DNA from: Comamonas koreensis
GTDB taxonomy: Bacteria > Pseudomonadota > Gammaproteobacteria > Burkholderiales > Burkholderiaceae_C
DNA length: 64,000 nucleotides
Reading direction: 5' to 3'
Assembly: GCF_021026195.1 (NCBI RefSeq)
Contig: NZ_JAJNCT010000003.1
Coordinates: forward strand, 248,001-312,000
Part shown: positions 56,209 through 63,022 of the stretch, piece after piece
Numbering within the stretch: position 1 is the first letter of the stretch
Layout: every line of letters begins with the position of its first letter
The notes under the pieces: generated by a model
The model's input: the letters and a program-made list of their open reading frames with translations, nothing else
Told to the model about the DNA's origin: nothing
Databases searched by the model: none
Made by a program: the position numbers and the translations under genes

Positions 56209-56285
56209 GGGGCGTTAGCTCAGTTGGTTAGAGCAGAGGACTCATAATCCTTTGGTCGCGGGTTCAAGTCCCTCACGCCCTACCA
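56209..56285 (+). tRNA. tRNA with CAU anticodon (elongator Met or Ile2)
   Basis: A 77-base cloverleaf. Acceptor GGGGCGT pairs with ACGCCCT, giving a G1-U72 wobble at the end. D arm GCTC-AGTTGGTTA-GAGC; anticodon arm GAGGA-CTCATAA-TCCTT with anticodon CAT; variable loop TGGTC; T arm GCGGG-TTCAAGT-CCCTC with a C50-U64 mismatch; discriminator A and encoded CCA. The CAU anticodon can be elongator Met or, after lysidine modification by TilS, Ile2. The anticodon stem and T-loop look slightly more like E. coli tRNA-Ile2. It is not the initiator type (no C1-A72 mismatch with three G-C pairs in the anticodon stem). Confidence 0.85.
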
Positions 56286-56297
56286 GATTCATTGGCT

Positions 56298-56333
56298 GCA
56301 CAGCTATCATTTTTGATGCTGTGCGGCTTTTTT
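56298..56333 (+). terminator. Intrinsic terminator after the tRNA
   Basis: GCACAGC-T-ATCA and TGAT-GCTGTGC form a stem with a one-base bulge around a short T loop, then GGC and a T run. It starts 12 bases after the tRNA CCA. Confidence 0.85.
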
Positions 56334-56639
56334 ATTGGCGCTATTGGGCATTGCTGTGTGCGGTCCTGCTAGCAAAGCTGGCGCCGATTGCCTGGTTGAA
56401 CCCAGATTCAGCCCTGGATCTCACGCATTGCCGGGACGTCAGGAATGCATCTCTTGCAGCACCTGGAGACAGGCTGGCGTTACCTGGGCCTTCAGGTCGT
56501 GTCGTTTATCAATGCGTTGCGTGGCTGATCGATTGCCAGCCTCAAGCTCAGGCCCTGGTGCTGTGCATGTCACTGAAACGCAAGCTGGCGGGGCCCATTC
56601 CTCATCAGTCTCCCCAACCTTTCAAAAGGCCGATTTCTC
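56334..56639. other. Intergenic tract between tRNA terminator and Gre-like gene
   Basis: About 300 bases with no supportable gene. Open frames of 127 and 132 codons cross it in two frames but show no recognisable family, carry no ribosome binding sites and overlap the tRNA or the next gene. No clear promoter or repeat is visible. Confidence 0.5.
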
Positions 56640-57125
56640 ATGGTGGATAAATCCTGGTTGCAGCAGCAGGTGCTGGAGCGGCTTGCTGCGGACCTGTTGC
56701 AGGTCGAGCAGGCGGTGAGTGCTGCGCATGAAGCGGCGACGCATGAGGAAAACATTGCCGAAAACAAGTACGACACCTTGGGCCTGGAAGCAGCCTATCT
56801 GGCGACGGGCCAGGCACGTCGCGCCGAGGCCATTCGCCAGGCGTTGGTCCATTGGCGGCTTTTTTGCCCGCAGCCCTACAGCGCCAGCAGGGGCATACAG
56901 CTGGGCGCGCTGGCCTGCTTGCTGGATGCGGACGAGAAACAGCAGCAGATCTTTCTCGGCCCTGAAGGGGGAAATATGAAGCTGGTCATCGAGGCGGAAA
57001 CCATCCAGGTCATCAGCAGCCAAGCGCCCTTGGGCAAGGCGTTGCTGGGCAAGGCTGAGGGGGATGAGGTGACGCTGGAGGTGGCGCAGGCCAGGCAGCA
57101 GCTGGAAGTGCTGTGGGTGATCTAG
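56640..57125 (+). CDS. GreA/GreB-like transcript cleavage factor family protein
   Basis: A 161-residue protein. The N-terminal helices (about 1-70) form a coiled coil with VLERLAADLLQVEQAVSAAHEAATHEENIAENKYDT; the acidic tip HEENIAENKYD is equivalent to the Gre finger (GDLKENAEY-like). The C-terminal FKBP-like domain has IQLGALACLLD, and the diagnostic ISSQAPLGKALLGKAEGDEVTLEV (about 128-151). Gre factors enter the RNA polymerase secondary channel and stimulate transcript cleavage. Such side-branch members are sometimes mislabelled as acyl-carrier synthases. No canonical ribosome binding site is seen before the ATG. Confidence 0.75.
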   Translation: MVDKSWLQQQVLERLAADLLQVEQAVSAAHEAATHEENIAENKYDTLGLEAAYLATGQARRAEAIRQALVHWRLFCPQPYSASRGIQLGALACLLDADEKQQQIFLGPEGGNMKLVIEAETIQVISSQAPLGKALLGKAEGDEVTLEVAQARQQLEVLWVI

Positions 57126-57335
57126 GGGCGTCTTGCGGCCCTTGCTGCGCAGCTCTAGCACGGCCATGTCCCCAGCCAGCAAGGCTGAGAGCAGCATTGC
57201 TGCCCAGGCGCCCAGTGCGGGGACTGGCTCGGGCGTGCTGGGGTTGGCGGTCGGGGCTGCTGTCAGGGCCAAGCTTTGCTGCTCTTGGGTTGCGGCGAAA
57301 TAAGCACCAATGCCTGCCTGGTTGGAATAGGCCAC
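57126..57335 (-). pseudogene. Remnant of an IPTL-CTERM-type sorted protein (C-terminal end)
   Basis: Reading minus from 57335, a short Ser/Thr/Pro stretch (about 20-38) is followed by PEPVPALGAWAAMLLSALLAG and then a basic end ELRSKGRK. This matches the IPTL-CTERM sorting signal, whose usual form is PVPTLGEWALMLLSALLAG followed by arginines. The motif is degenerate (T to A, E to A) and no protein body is seen upstream. The frame runs on into the Gre-like gene antisense instead of stopping after the basic cluster. It looks like the tail of a decayed gene. Confidence 0.55.
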
Positions 57336-58193
57336 GCTAAGTCAATTGGTGTTAGCTGGTGCTGGGACGAACAACCAGTGATGCAGGCGTGACGTCCGAC
57401 GCCGGTGTATGGGCGGACACCAACTATGCGTTGAACATGTTCCTTCCAATGGATGAGGCGTGGCACCGGGCCAGGCGCTCTTCGCGCTCACTAGAAGTCT
57501 CGGCGCCAGTGTGGTGTGTAGATGGCATCACCAAACAAGATACGGCTGCTTCTGCTGACCGCTCCTGCCAGCCGTGTAACAAGTTATGCGTGGGATTATG
57601 CAGCCCATTTGACAGGGCTTGCCAATAACAGCGATGCGCTTTTGGATGAGCGAGAGAGAAATTTGACGCCAGAGGAGTTGAGGGATGGGCGCAGGCTCGG
57701 GGAAGGTTTTTATTTGGCCTGCTGCCGCTATAAATAATGATGGCCTTGCCATCAAGGCTTGCACGAACGCATCAGGTCAAGCAATGGCGGGGGAGCCGTA
57801 TGGTCTGCGTCTCAAGATGAATGAGGATGTATCGGCGCATGCAGCCTGGTCACATGCGGCCTGTTCAACCCTCAAGCGAGCTGCGGTTCTGCGCATGGAG
57901 TGACCCGACGGTCCCTGCGCCGCGAAAGGCTCTGCGAGACAGACAATCTGAGAGGGTGCCGTGCTACATGCATGCTTGCCGTCGGTGCACAGACTGAGCC
58001 ATCCGCAGCGGTGGGCCGTTGGCTGATAGCGCCAAGAAAGGACTAAGTTCCGACGTGGAAAAAAATGCCTGGCTACATGGAGAACCGCTGGCTAGCAAAA
58101 ACGACCACTGGAGTGAAAACCCAGTAGGTCGCCCCACGATGAAACAAGGAACTGCGGCAATCGCTGAACCTTGGGGTCGATCATATTCGCAAA
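57336..58193. other. Gene-poor, probably decayed tract
   Basis: Roughly 860 bases with lower GC (near 55%) than the rest of the window and many short frames that stop quickly in all six readings. Candidate fragments such as MIDPKVQRLPQFLVSSWGDL (minus, starting at 58174-58172) look protein-like but end after about 30 codons. No insertion sequence, integrase or family match was recognised. The region lies between the tRNA-adjacent Gre-like gene and an alcohol dehydrogenase. Confidence 0.5.
57522..57737 (+). CDS. Hypothetical small protein or gene fragment
   Basis: A 71-codon frame starting ATG with MASPNKIRLLLLTAPASR and ending CCRYK. The middle has a plausible hydrophilic composition (LDERERNLTPEELRDGRRL), but I recognise no family, see no ribosome binding site, and it sits in a tract of decayed sequence, so it may be a fragment. 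Confidence 0.2.
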   Translation: MASPNKIRLLLLTAPASRVTSYAWDYAAHLTGLANNSDALLDERERNLTPEELRDGRRLGEGFYLACCRYK

Positions 58194-58208
58194 TGAGAAC
58201 TATTCTCA
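58194..58208. promoter_or_regulatory. Fur-box-like palindrome
   Basis: TGAGAAC-T-ATTCTCA, flanked by AAA and AAT, is a 7-1-7 palindrome with one mismatch to TGAGAAT-N-ATTCTCA, the betaproteobacterial form of the Fur site. It lies 232 bases before the alcohol dehydrogenase start, at the right end of the decayed tract. It may control that gene or be left from a lost iron-regulated gene on the minus strand. Confidence 0.5.
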
Positions 58209-58440
58209 AATAACCATGTGGAAAAAAGGGCGATGGCTTTCTTTGGGGTGGATCAAGCTGTTCGGATGCGGTGGCCAGCACCTGTTCAGATCTGCATACC
58301 AGCGGCGTAAGATGAACGCGCCGCGATGCCGGCGCCGTTGCCGATGCTCCTGCGCAGCGGCTGGCCACGTGCATCTGCCAGCGGATGCTGCCCAGCCTGC
58401 GCCCTGCGGTGATCTCCACGAACGGAATAGGACCTTCAAC

Positions 58441-59484
58441 ATGACTGTCAAAGCCTATGGCGCCCACGCGGGTGACCAACCTCTTGAAGCCCTGAACATC
58501 GAGCGCCGCACGCCAGGCGCCCAGGATGTGCAGATCCGCATTGCCTACTGCGGTGTCTGCCATTCCGACATCCACCAGGTGCGATCCGAATGGGCCGGCA
58601 CGCTCTACCCCTGTGTGCCGGGGCATGAGATTGTCGGCGAGGTGGCGGCCGTGGGCGCTGACGTCACCGAGTTCAAGCCGGGCGATCTGGTCGGGGTTGG
58701 CTGCATCGTCGACAGTTGCCAGCACTGCGTGGATTGCGGCATGGGGCTGGAGAACTACTGCAACCACATGGTCGGTACCTACAACGGGCCTACCGCCGAT
58801 GCGCCGGGCCATACCCTGGGCGGCTATTCGCAAAGCATTGTGGTGCACCAGCGCTATGTGCTGCGGGTCAGCCATCCACCCGAACAGCTGGCCGCCGTGG
58901 CGCCGCTGCTGTGCGCCGGCATCACCACCTATTCGCCACTGCGCCACTGGCGCGTGGGGCCGGGCCACAAGGTGGGCGTGGTGGGCATTGGCGGCCTGGG
59001 CCATATGGGCATCAAGCTGGCGCACGCGATGGGCGCGCATGTGGTGGCCTTCACCACGTCCGAATCCAAGCGCGATGCGGCCAAGGCGCTGGGCGCCGCC
59101 GAAGTGGTGGTCTCGCGCAATGCCGATGAGATGGCCGCCCATGCGCAAAGCCTGGACTTCATCCTGAACACTGTCGCGGCTCCGCATGACCTGGACCCGT
59201 TCTTCAACTTGCTCAAGCGCGATGGCACGATGACCCTGGTGGGCGCGCCTTCGACCCCGCACCCATCGCCTGGTGTGTTTGGTCTGATCATGAAGCGGCG
59301 TAGCCTGGCCGGTTCATTGATCGGTGGTATCCCCGAGACGCAGGAGATGCTCGACTTCTGCGCCGAGCATGGGATTGTGGCGGACATCGAGCTGATCAAG
59401 GCCGAGGACATCAACGGCGCCTATGAGCGCATGCTGCGCGGCGATGTGGCCTACCGCTTTGTGATCGACAACGCCAGTATCTGA
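58441..59484 (+). CDS. Zinc-dependent alcohol/aldehyde dehydrogenase, YahK-type
   Basis: A 347-residue medium-chain dehydrogenase/reductase close in length to E. coli YahK (349), an NADPH-dependent aldehyde reductase. The catalytic zinc ligands are in YCGVCHSDIH (about Cys38) and GHEIVGEV (His60), the structural zinc cysteines in CQHCVDCGMGLENYC (about 94-108), and a Rossmann loop in VGIGGLGHMGIKLAHAMG. The ATG at 58441 follows GGACC. It is not in an evident operon. A Fur-type box lies 232 bases upstream. The natural substrate is unknown. Confidence 0.93.
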   Translation: MTVKAYGAHAGDQPLEALNIERRTPGAQDVQIRIAYCGVCHSDIHQVRSEWAGTLYPCVPGHEIVGEVAAVGADVTEFKPGDLVGVGCIVDSCQHCVDCGMGLENYCNHMVGTYNGPTADAPGHTLGGYSQSIVVHQRYVLRVSHPPEQLAAVAPLLCAGITTYSPLRHWRVGPGHKVGVVGIGGLGHMGIKLAHAMGAHVVAFTTSESKRDAAKALGAAEVVVSRNADEMAAHAQSLDFILNTVAAPHDLDPFFNLLKRDGTMTLVGAPSTPHPSPGVFGLIMKRRSLAGSLIGGIPETQEMLDFCAEHGIVADIELIKAEDINGAYERMLRGDVAYRFVIDNASI

Positions 59485-59512
59485 TCCGTTGACAGCCTGA
59501 CGATCCAAGTCC

Positions 59513-59548
59513 ATGCAGTGCATGCCTATTGGCAAGCACTGCATTTTT
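59513..59548 (+). terminator. Intrinsic terminator after the alcohol dehydrogenase
   Basis: ATGCAGTGC and GCACTGCAT, perfect 9-base arms, flank a 14-base loop that itself can pair, then TTTT. It starts 29 bases after the stop. Confidence 0.85.
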
Positions 59549-59578
59549 CTTGTGGGTTGCGGCGGAACTTGTGCCCCG

Positions 59579-59610
59579 GGGCCGCCTCAGACAGCGGCCC
59601 TTTGTTTTTT
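59579..59610 (+). terminator. Second terminator before the dioxygenase gene
   Basis: GGGCCGC and GCGGCCC arms (7 bases) with an 8-base loop are followed by TTTGTTTTTT. Together with the terminator at 59513 it isolates the alcohol dehydrogenase from the downstream dioxygenase. Confidence 0.8.
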
Positions 59611-59623
59611 GGTATTCGCCGCT

Positions 59624-60511
59624 ATGTTGTCACGTCGCTCCCTGGTTATGTCTGGCAGTCTGTCTGCGGTGATGGCTGCGCTGCTGCCGATGGGCGAAGC
59701 GCTGGCCCGCAGCCAACAGCAGCCGCGCAACATGCCGGTGCTGTTCATCGGCCATGGCAGCCCGATGAATGCCATCAGCGCCAATCCCTTTACCCAGCAC
59801 CTGCAAAGCTGGGGCAGCAGCCTGCCCAGGCCCAGCGCCATCCTGGTGGTGTCAGCCCACTGGCTTACGCGCGGCAGCACGGGGGTGACGGTGAACGACA
59901 AGCCCGCCACGATCCACGATTTCTCGGGCTTTCCGGCCGAGCTGCATGCGATGCAGTACCCGGCAGCCGGCCACCCGGCGCTTGCGGCCAAGGCGGCCGC
60001 GCTGGTGCGCAGCGGCCAGGCGCAGCTGACGGACCAATGGGGGCTGGACCACGGCACCTGGACGGTTCTGCACCACCTCTATCCCCAAGCTGACGTGCCG
60101 GTGTTCCAGGTCTCGATCGACTACAACCAGCCCGGCCCTTACCACTATGCGGTGGGCAGGGAGCTGGCTGCCTTGCGTGCGCAGGGCGTGCTGATCATCG
60201 GCAGCGGCAATATCGTGCACAACCTGCGGGCGACGGTGCGCGGCGCGCCCGAAGGGTTGATGGCCGCCCGCGACTGGGCCCAGCAGTTTGACGAAGCGGC
60301 CAAGCAGGCCTTGCTGGCGGGCAACCAGGAAGCGCTGGTGGCCTACCAGCAGCTGCATGCCTCGGCCAGGATGGCCGTGCCCACGCCCGACCACTACTGG
60401 CCCTTGCTCTACGCCTTGGGCGCCGCCCATGGCAGTGGCCCGGCGCGCCAGGTGTTCGAGGGCTTTCAGTCGGGCACCATCAGCATGCGCTGCCTGCAGT
60501 GGGATGCCTGA
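59624..60511 (+). CDS. DODA-type extradiol dioxygenase (LigB superfamily, YgiD-like) with export signal
   Basis: A 295-residue protein of the DOPA 4,5-dioxygenase-like (DODA/LigB) family, with metal-site histidines in IGHGSPMNA, VSAHWLT, IVHN and the C-terminal PDHYWPLLYALGA. E. coli YgiD has about 270 residues and no signal. Here a Tat- or Sec-like leader is added: MLSRRSLVMSGSLSAVMAALLPMGEALARS, with twin arginines (SRRSLV). The start at 59624 is chosen because earlier in-frame codons would overlap the two terminators. Export would be unusual for the family. Natural substrate unknown, probably a catechol-like compound. Confidence 0.87.
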   Translation: MLSRRSLVMSGSLSAVMAALLPMGEALARSQQQPRNMPVLFIGHGSPMNAISANPFTQHLQSWGSSLPRPSAILVVSAHWLTRGSTGVTVNDKPATIHDFSGFPAELHAMQYPAAGHPALAAKAAALVRSGQAQLTDQWGLDHGTWTVLHHLYPQADVPVFQVSIDYNQPGPYHYAVGRELAALRAQGVLIIGSGNIVHNLRATVRGAPEGLMAARDWAQQFDEAAKQALLAGNQEALVAYQQLHASARMAVPTPDHYWPLLYALGAAHGSGPARQVFEGFQSGTISMRCLQWDA

Positions 60512-61990
60512 TCAGCGCAGGCTTTGCAGCGCCTCGGCCAGGCGCTGCACGCCCCGCTCAATCTCGGGCAGATCCAGCAGCGCATAGCCCATCACCACGC
60601 CGGCTTGGGCGTGCCCGGCAGGCTGCCGGTACAGCGGGCTGATCGGGTAGACGCGCACGCCGCGCTGCGCTGCCGCTTGCACCAGCTGCGCCTCCTGGCT
60701 GGCGGCCAGACCAGGGAACCATACCGACAGATGCAGGCCGCTGGCGGCACCCTGGATGCGCACCTGGGTGCCCAGATGCCGCCCCAGCGCCTGCAGCAAG
60801 GCCTGCTGGCGCGCATGTTGTTTGCGCCGCATGCGCCGCACATGGCGGGCATAGCTGCCGTCGTCGATCAGCTGGGCCAGCGCGCGCTGGGGGCCGGTGG
60901 CGGTATGGCGGTCGGTCAGCAGCTTGGCCTGGGCAAACAGGCTGGCCAGCGCCGGGGGCAGCACCATATAGCCCAGGCGCAGCTGCGGCGACAAGGTTTT
61001 GGAGAAGGTGCCCACGTGGATCACGCAGTCCGCGCTGTCCAGTGACAGGAGGCTGGGCTCGGGCCGCACGCCGTAGCGGTAGTCGCTGTCGTAGTCATCC
61101 TCGATCACCCAGCAGCGCTGCGCATGGGCCCAGTCGAGCAGCGCATGCCTGCGGGCCATCGGCAGGTAGCCGCCCAGCGGAAACTGGTGGCCCGGCGTCA
61201 CATAGGCCAGCTTGGCGGGCGCCTGCGCGGTCAGCGCGGCCAGTTGCGCGGTCTGCAGGCCATCGTCATCCACATCGGCGCAGAGCAACTGCGCGCCATA
61301 GGCCTCAAACACCTGGTGCGCCATGCGGTAGCCGGGGTTCTCCACGACCACCGGGTCGCCCGGGTTGAGCAGCAGCCGGGCGCAGAGATCCAGCGCATGC
61401 TGCGAGCCGTTGACGACCAGGATCTGCTCGGTCGTGCAGGCCAGGCCGCGCGTCTGGTGCAGGTGCTGCTGCAGCGCCTGGCGCAGTTCGGGCGCACCCA
61501 GCGGCGATGCGTACTCCAGCCGCTGGCTGCGCTGGCCTTCGGCCCGGCGCAAGGCCTTGAGCCAGGGCAGGGTGGGGAAGTCGCGGCCCGCCAGCGGCCC
61601 GTAGACAAAGTCGATCACCCCGGCTGGATCGGGCGCAGCCGGGCGCAGCGGCATGGCCTGCAGCCGCTGGGCAAAGGCGGACAGGCGGCCGCTATCGGGC
61701 TGCGTGCGCTGGGGCTCGGAGGCCTCGGCACCCCGGCCCTGGGCGCGGATGCGGTCAGCAGCCCCTGCGGCCACACGCGTGGCCGCCCCGGGCCGGGTGT
61801 CGACAAAGCCGTCCGAGGCCAGTTGCTCATAGACCAGGCTCACGGTGCCGCGCGACAGTCCCCGCTCAGCGGCCAGCGCCCGGGTCGAGGGCAGGGCGGT
61901 GCCGGCCGCGTAGCTGCCATCGCCAATGCGCGCGCGGATGTCGCGGTACAGGCTGCGGCTGCTGGATGGTTTGGGCAGTGGGGCTGGCAT
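60512..61990 (-). CDS. MocR-family regulator (GntR helix-turn-helix plus aminotransferase domain)
   Basis: A 492-residue fusion. The N-terminal GntR helix-turn-helix (about 10-80) has LYRDIRARIGDGSYAAGTALPSTRALAAERGLSRGTVSLVYEQL, then a linker and a fold-type I aminotransferase-like domain (about 130-490) whose pyridoxal lysine is in HVGTFSKTLSPQLRLGY. PdxR, TauR and GabR share this structure and sense PLP with an amino acid or imine. It is divergent from a DapA-family gene (125 bases), its likely target. The stop abuts the dioxygenase stop (TGATCA). Confidence 0.92.
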   Translation of the reverse strand: MPAPLPKPSSSRSLYRDIRARIGDGSYAAGTALPSTRALAAERGLSRGTVSLVYEQLASDGFVDTRPGAATRVAAGAADRIRAQGRGAEASEPQRTQPDSGRLSAFAQRLQAMPLRPAAPDPAGVIDFVYGPLAGRDFPTLPWLKALRRAEGQRSQRLEYASPLGAPELRQALQQHLHQTRGLACTTEQILVVNGSQHALDLCARLLLNPGDPVVVENPGYRMAHQVFEAYGAQLLCADVDDDGLQTAQLAALTAQAPAKLAYVTPGHQFPLGGYLPMARRHALLDWAHAQRCWVIEDDYDSDYRYGVRPEPSLLSLDSADCVIHVGTFSKTLSPQLRLGYMVLPPALASLFAQAKLLTDRHTATGPQRALAQLIDDGSYARHVRRMRRKQHARQQALLQALGRHLGTQVRIQGAASGLHLSVWFPGLAASQEAQLVQAAAQRGVRVYPISPLYRQPAGHAQAGVVMGYALLDLPEIERGVQRLAEALQSLR

Positions 61991-61998
61991 CGTGGGCA

Positions 61999-62041
61999 AC
62001 TGGACCAGTGATTTTGTTGAAAACTGGCTATTTTTAACCAG
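61999..62041. promoter_or_regulatory. ACTGG/CCAG repeats, candidate MocR operator
   Basis: A perfect dyad ACTGGACCAGT (61999-62009), another ACTGG (62023-62027) 24 bases on, and a CCAG (62038-62041) lie between the divergent starts. MocR proteins often bind direct or inverted repeats at this place. The sequence pattern is visible; the binding protein is inferred. Confidence 0.5.
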
Positions 62042-62115
62042 AAGCCGGAGCCGCACAATCCGGGCTTGGCCGCGACCCAGCCCGGGTGCGGCAGCTGTTC
62101 TGACAGGGACCCAGA

Positions 62116-63009
62116 ATGTTCAAAGGTTTGAGTGCGTTTCCGCTGACCCCCATGGATGAGCACGGCATCGATATGCCGGCATTTGCGCAGCTGGTGCAGC
62201 GCCTGGTGGCGGCTGGTGTGGATTCCATCGGTGCGCTGGGTTCCACCGGCAGCTATGCCTATCTCTCGCGTGCCGAGCGGGCCCAGGTGGCGGCGCTGGC
62301 GGTGGAGCAGGCCCAGGGCGTGCCGGTGGTCGTGGGCATTGGCGCGCTGCGCACACGTGATGTGCTGGCCTTGGCTGAAGACGCGCAAAAGGCCGGTGCC
62401 AGCGGCCTGTTGCTGGCCCCCGTCTCGTACCAAAAACTGTCCGACGACGAGGTCTATGGCCTCTTCCAGGCGGTGTCGCGTGCGGTGTCGGTGCCCATCG
62501 TCGTGTACGACAATCCCGGCACCACGCGCTTTGAATTCAGCGATGCGCTGCATGGCCGCATTGCGCAGCTGCCCCATATCGCCTCGATCAAGATCCCCGG
62601 CGTGCCGGCCGATGCGGCCGAGGCCCAAGCGCGCGTGCAGCGCCTGCGCGCTGTCGTGCCCGCCCATGTCAGCATCGGCGTCAGTGGCGACGCCTTGGGC
62701 GCCAAGGGCCTGGTGGCGGGTTGCGATGCCTGGTATTCGGTCATCGGTGGCCTCTGGCCCCAGACCACCTTGGCCATCACCCGCGCTGCGCTGGCAGGCC
62801 ATGCGGAGCAGGCGCTGGAACTGTCCAACCGTCTTGCGCCGCTGTGGTCCTGGTTCCAGCAAAAGGGCGGCAGTCTGCGCTCGGCCGCGACTGCGGCCGA
62901 GCTGATGGGCCTGGCCCGCTCGCCCTGCCTGCCGCTGCCCTTGCACACCCTGCAGGGGGCAGACCGCGAGGCCCTGGCCGCGATGCTCAAAACGCTGGAT
63001 CTGGCCTGA
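62116..63009 (+). CDS. DapA-family (dihydrodipicolinate synthase/N-acetylneuraminate lyase) aldolase
   Basis: A 297-residue TIM-barrel class I aldolase. Family signs are GLSAFPLTPMDEHGIDM at the start, GSTGSYAYLSRAER (binding loop, replacing the GTTGE of DapA), VVYDNPGTTRFEFS (tyrosine), and the Schiff-base lysine in IASIKIPG (about 157). Because the loop is altered, it is not obviously DapA itself and may be a lyase for another keto acid, e.g. a hydroxy-oxo acid. It is divergent from the MocR gene, which probably regulates it, and converges with a LysR gene. Confidence 0.88.
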   Translation: MFKGLSAFPLTPMDEHGIDMPAFAQLVQRLVAAGVDSIGALGSTGSYAYLSRAERAQVAALAVEQAQGVPVVVGIGALRTRDVLALAEDAQKAGASGLLLAPVSYQKLSDDEVYGLFQAVSRAVSVPIVVYDNPGTTRFEFSDALHGRIAQLPHIASIKIPGVPADAAEAQARVQRLRAVVPAHVSIGVSGDALGAKGLVAGCDAWYSVIGGLWPQTTLAITRAALAGHAEQALELSNRLAPLWSWFQQKGGSLRSAATAAELMGLARSPCLPLPLHTLQGADREALAAMLKTLDLA

Positions 63010-63022
63010 TCCCGCTAAGGCC

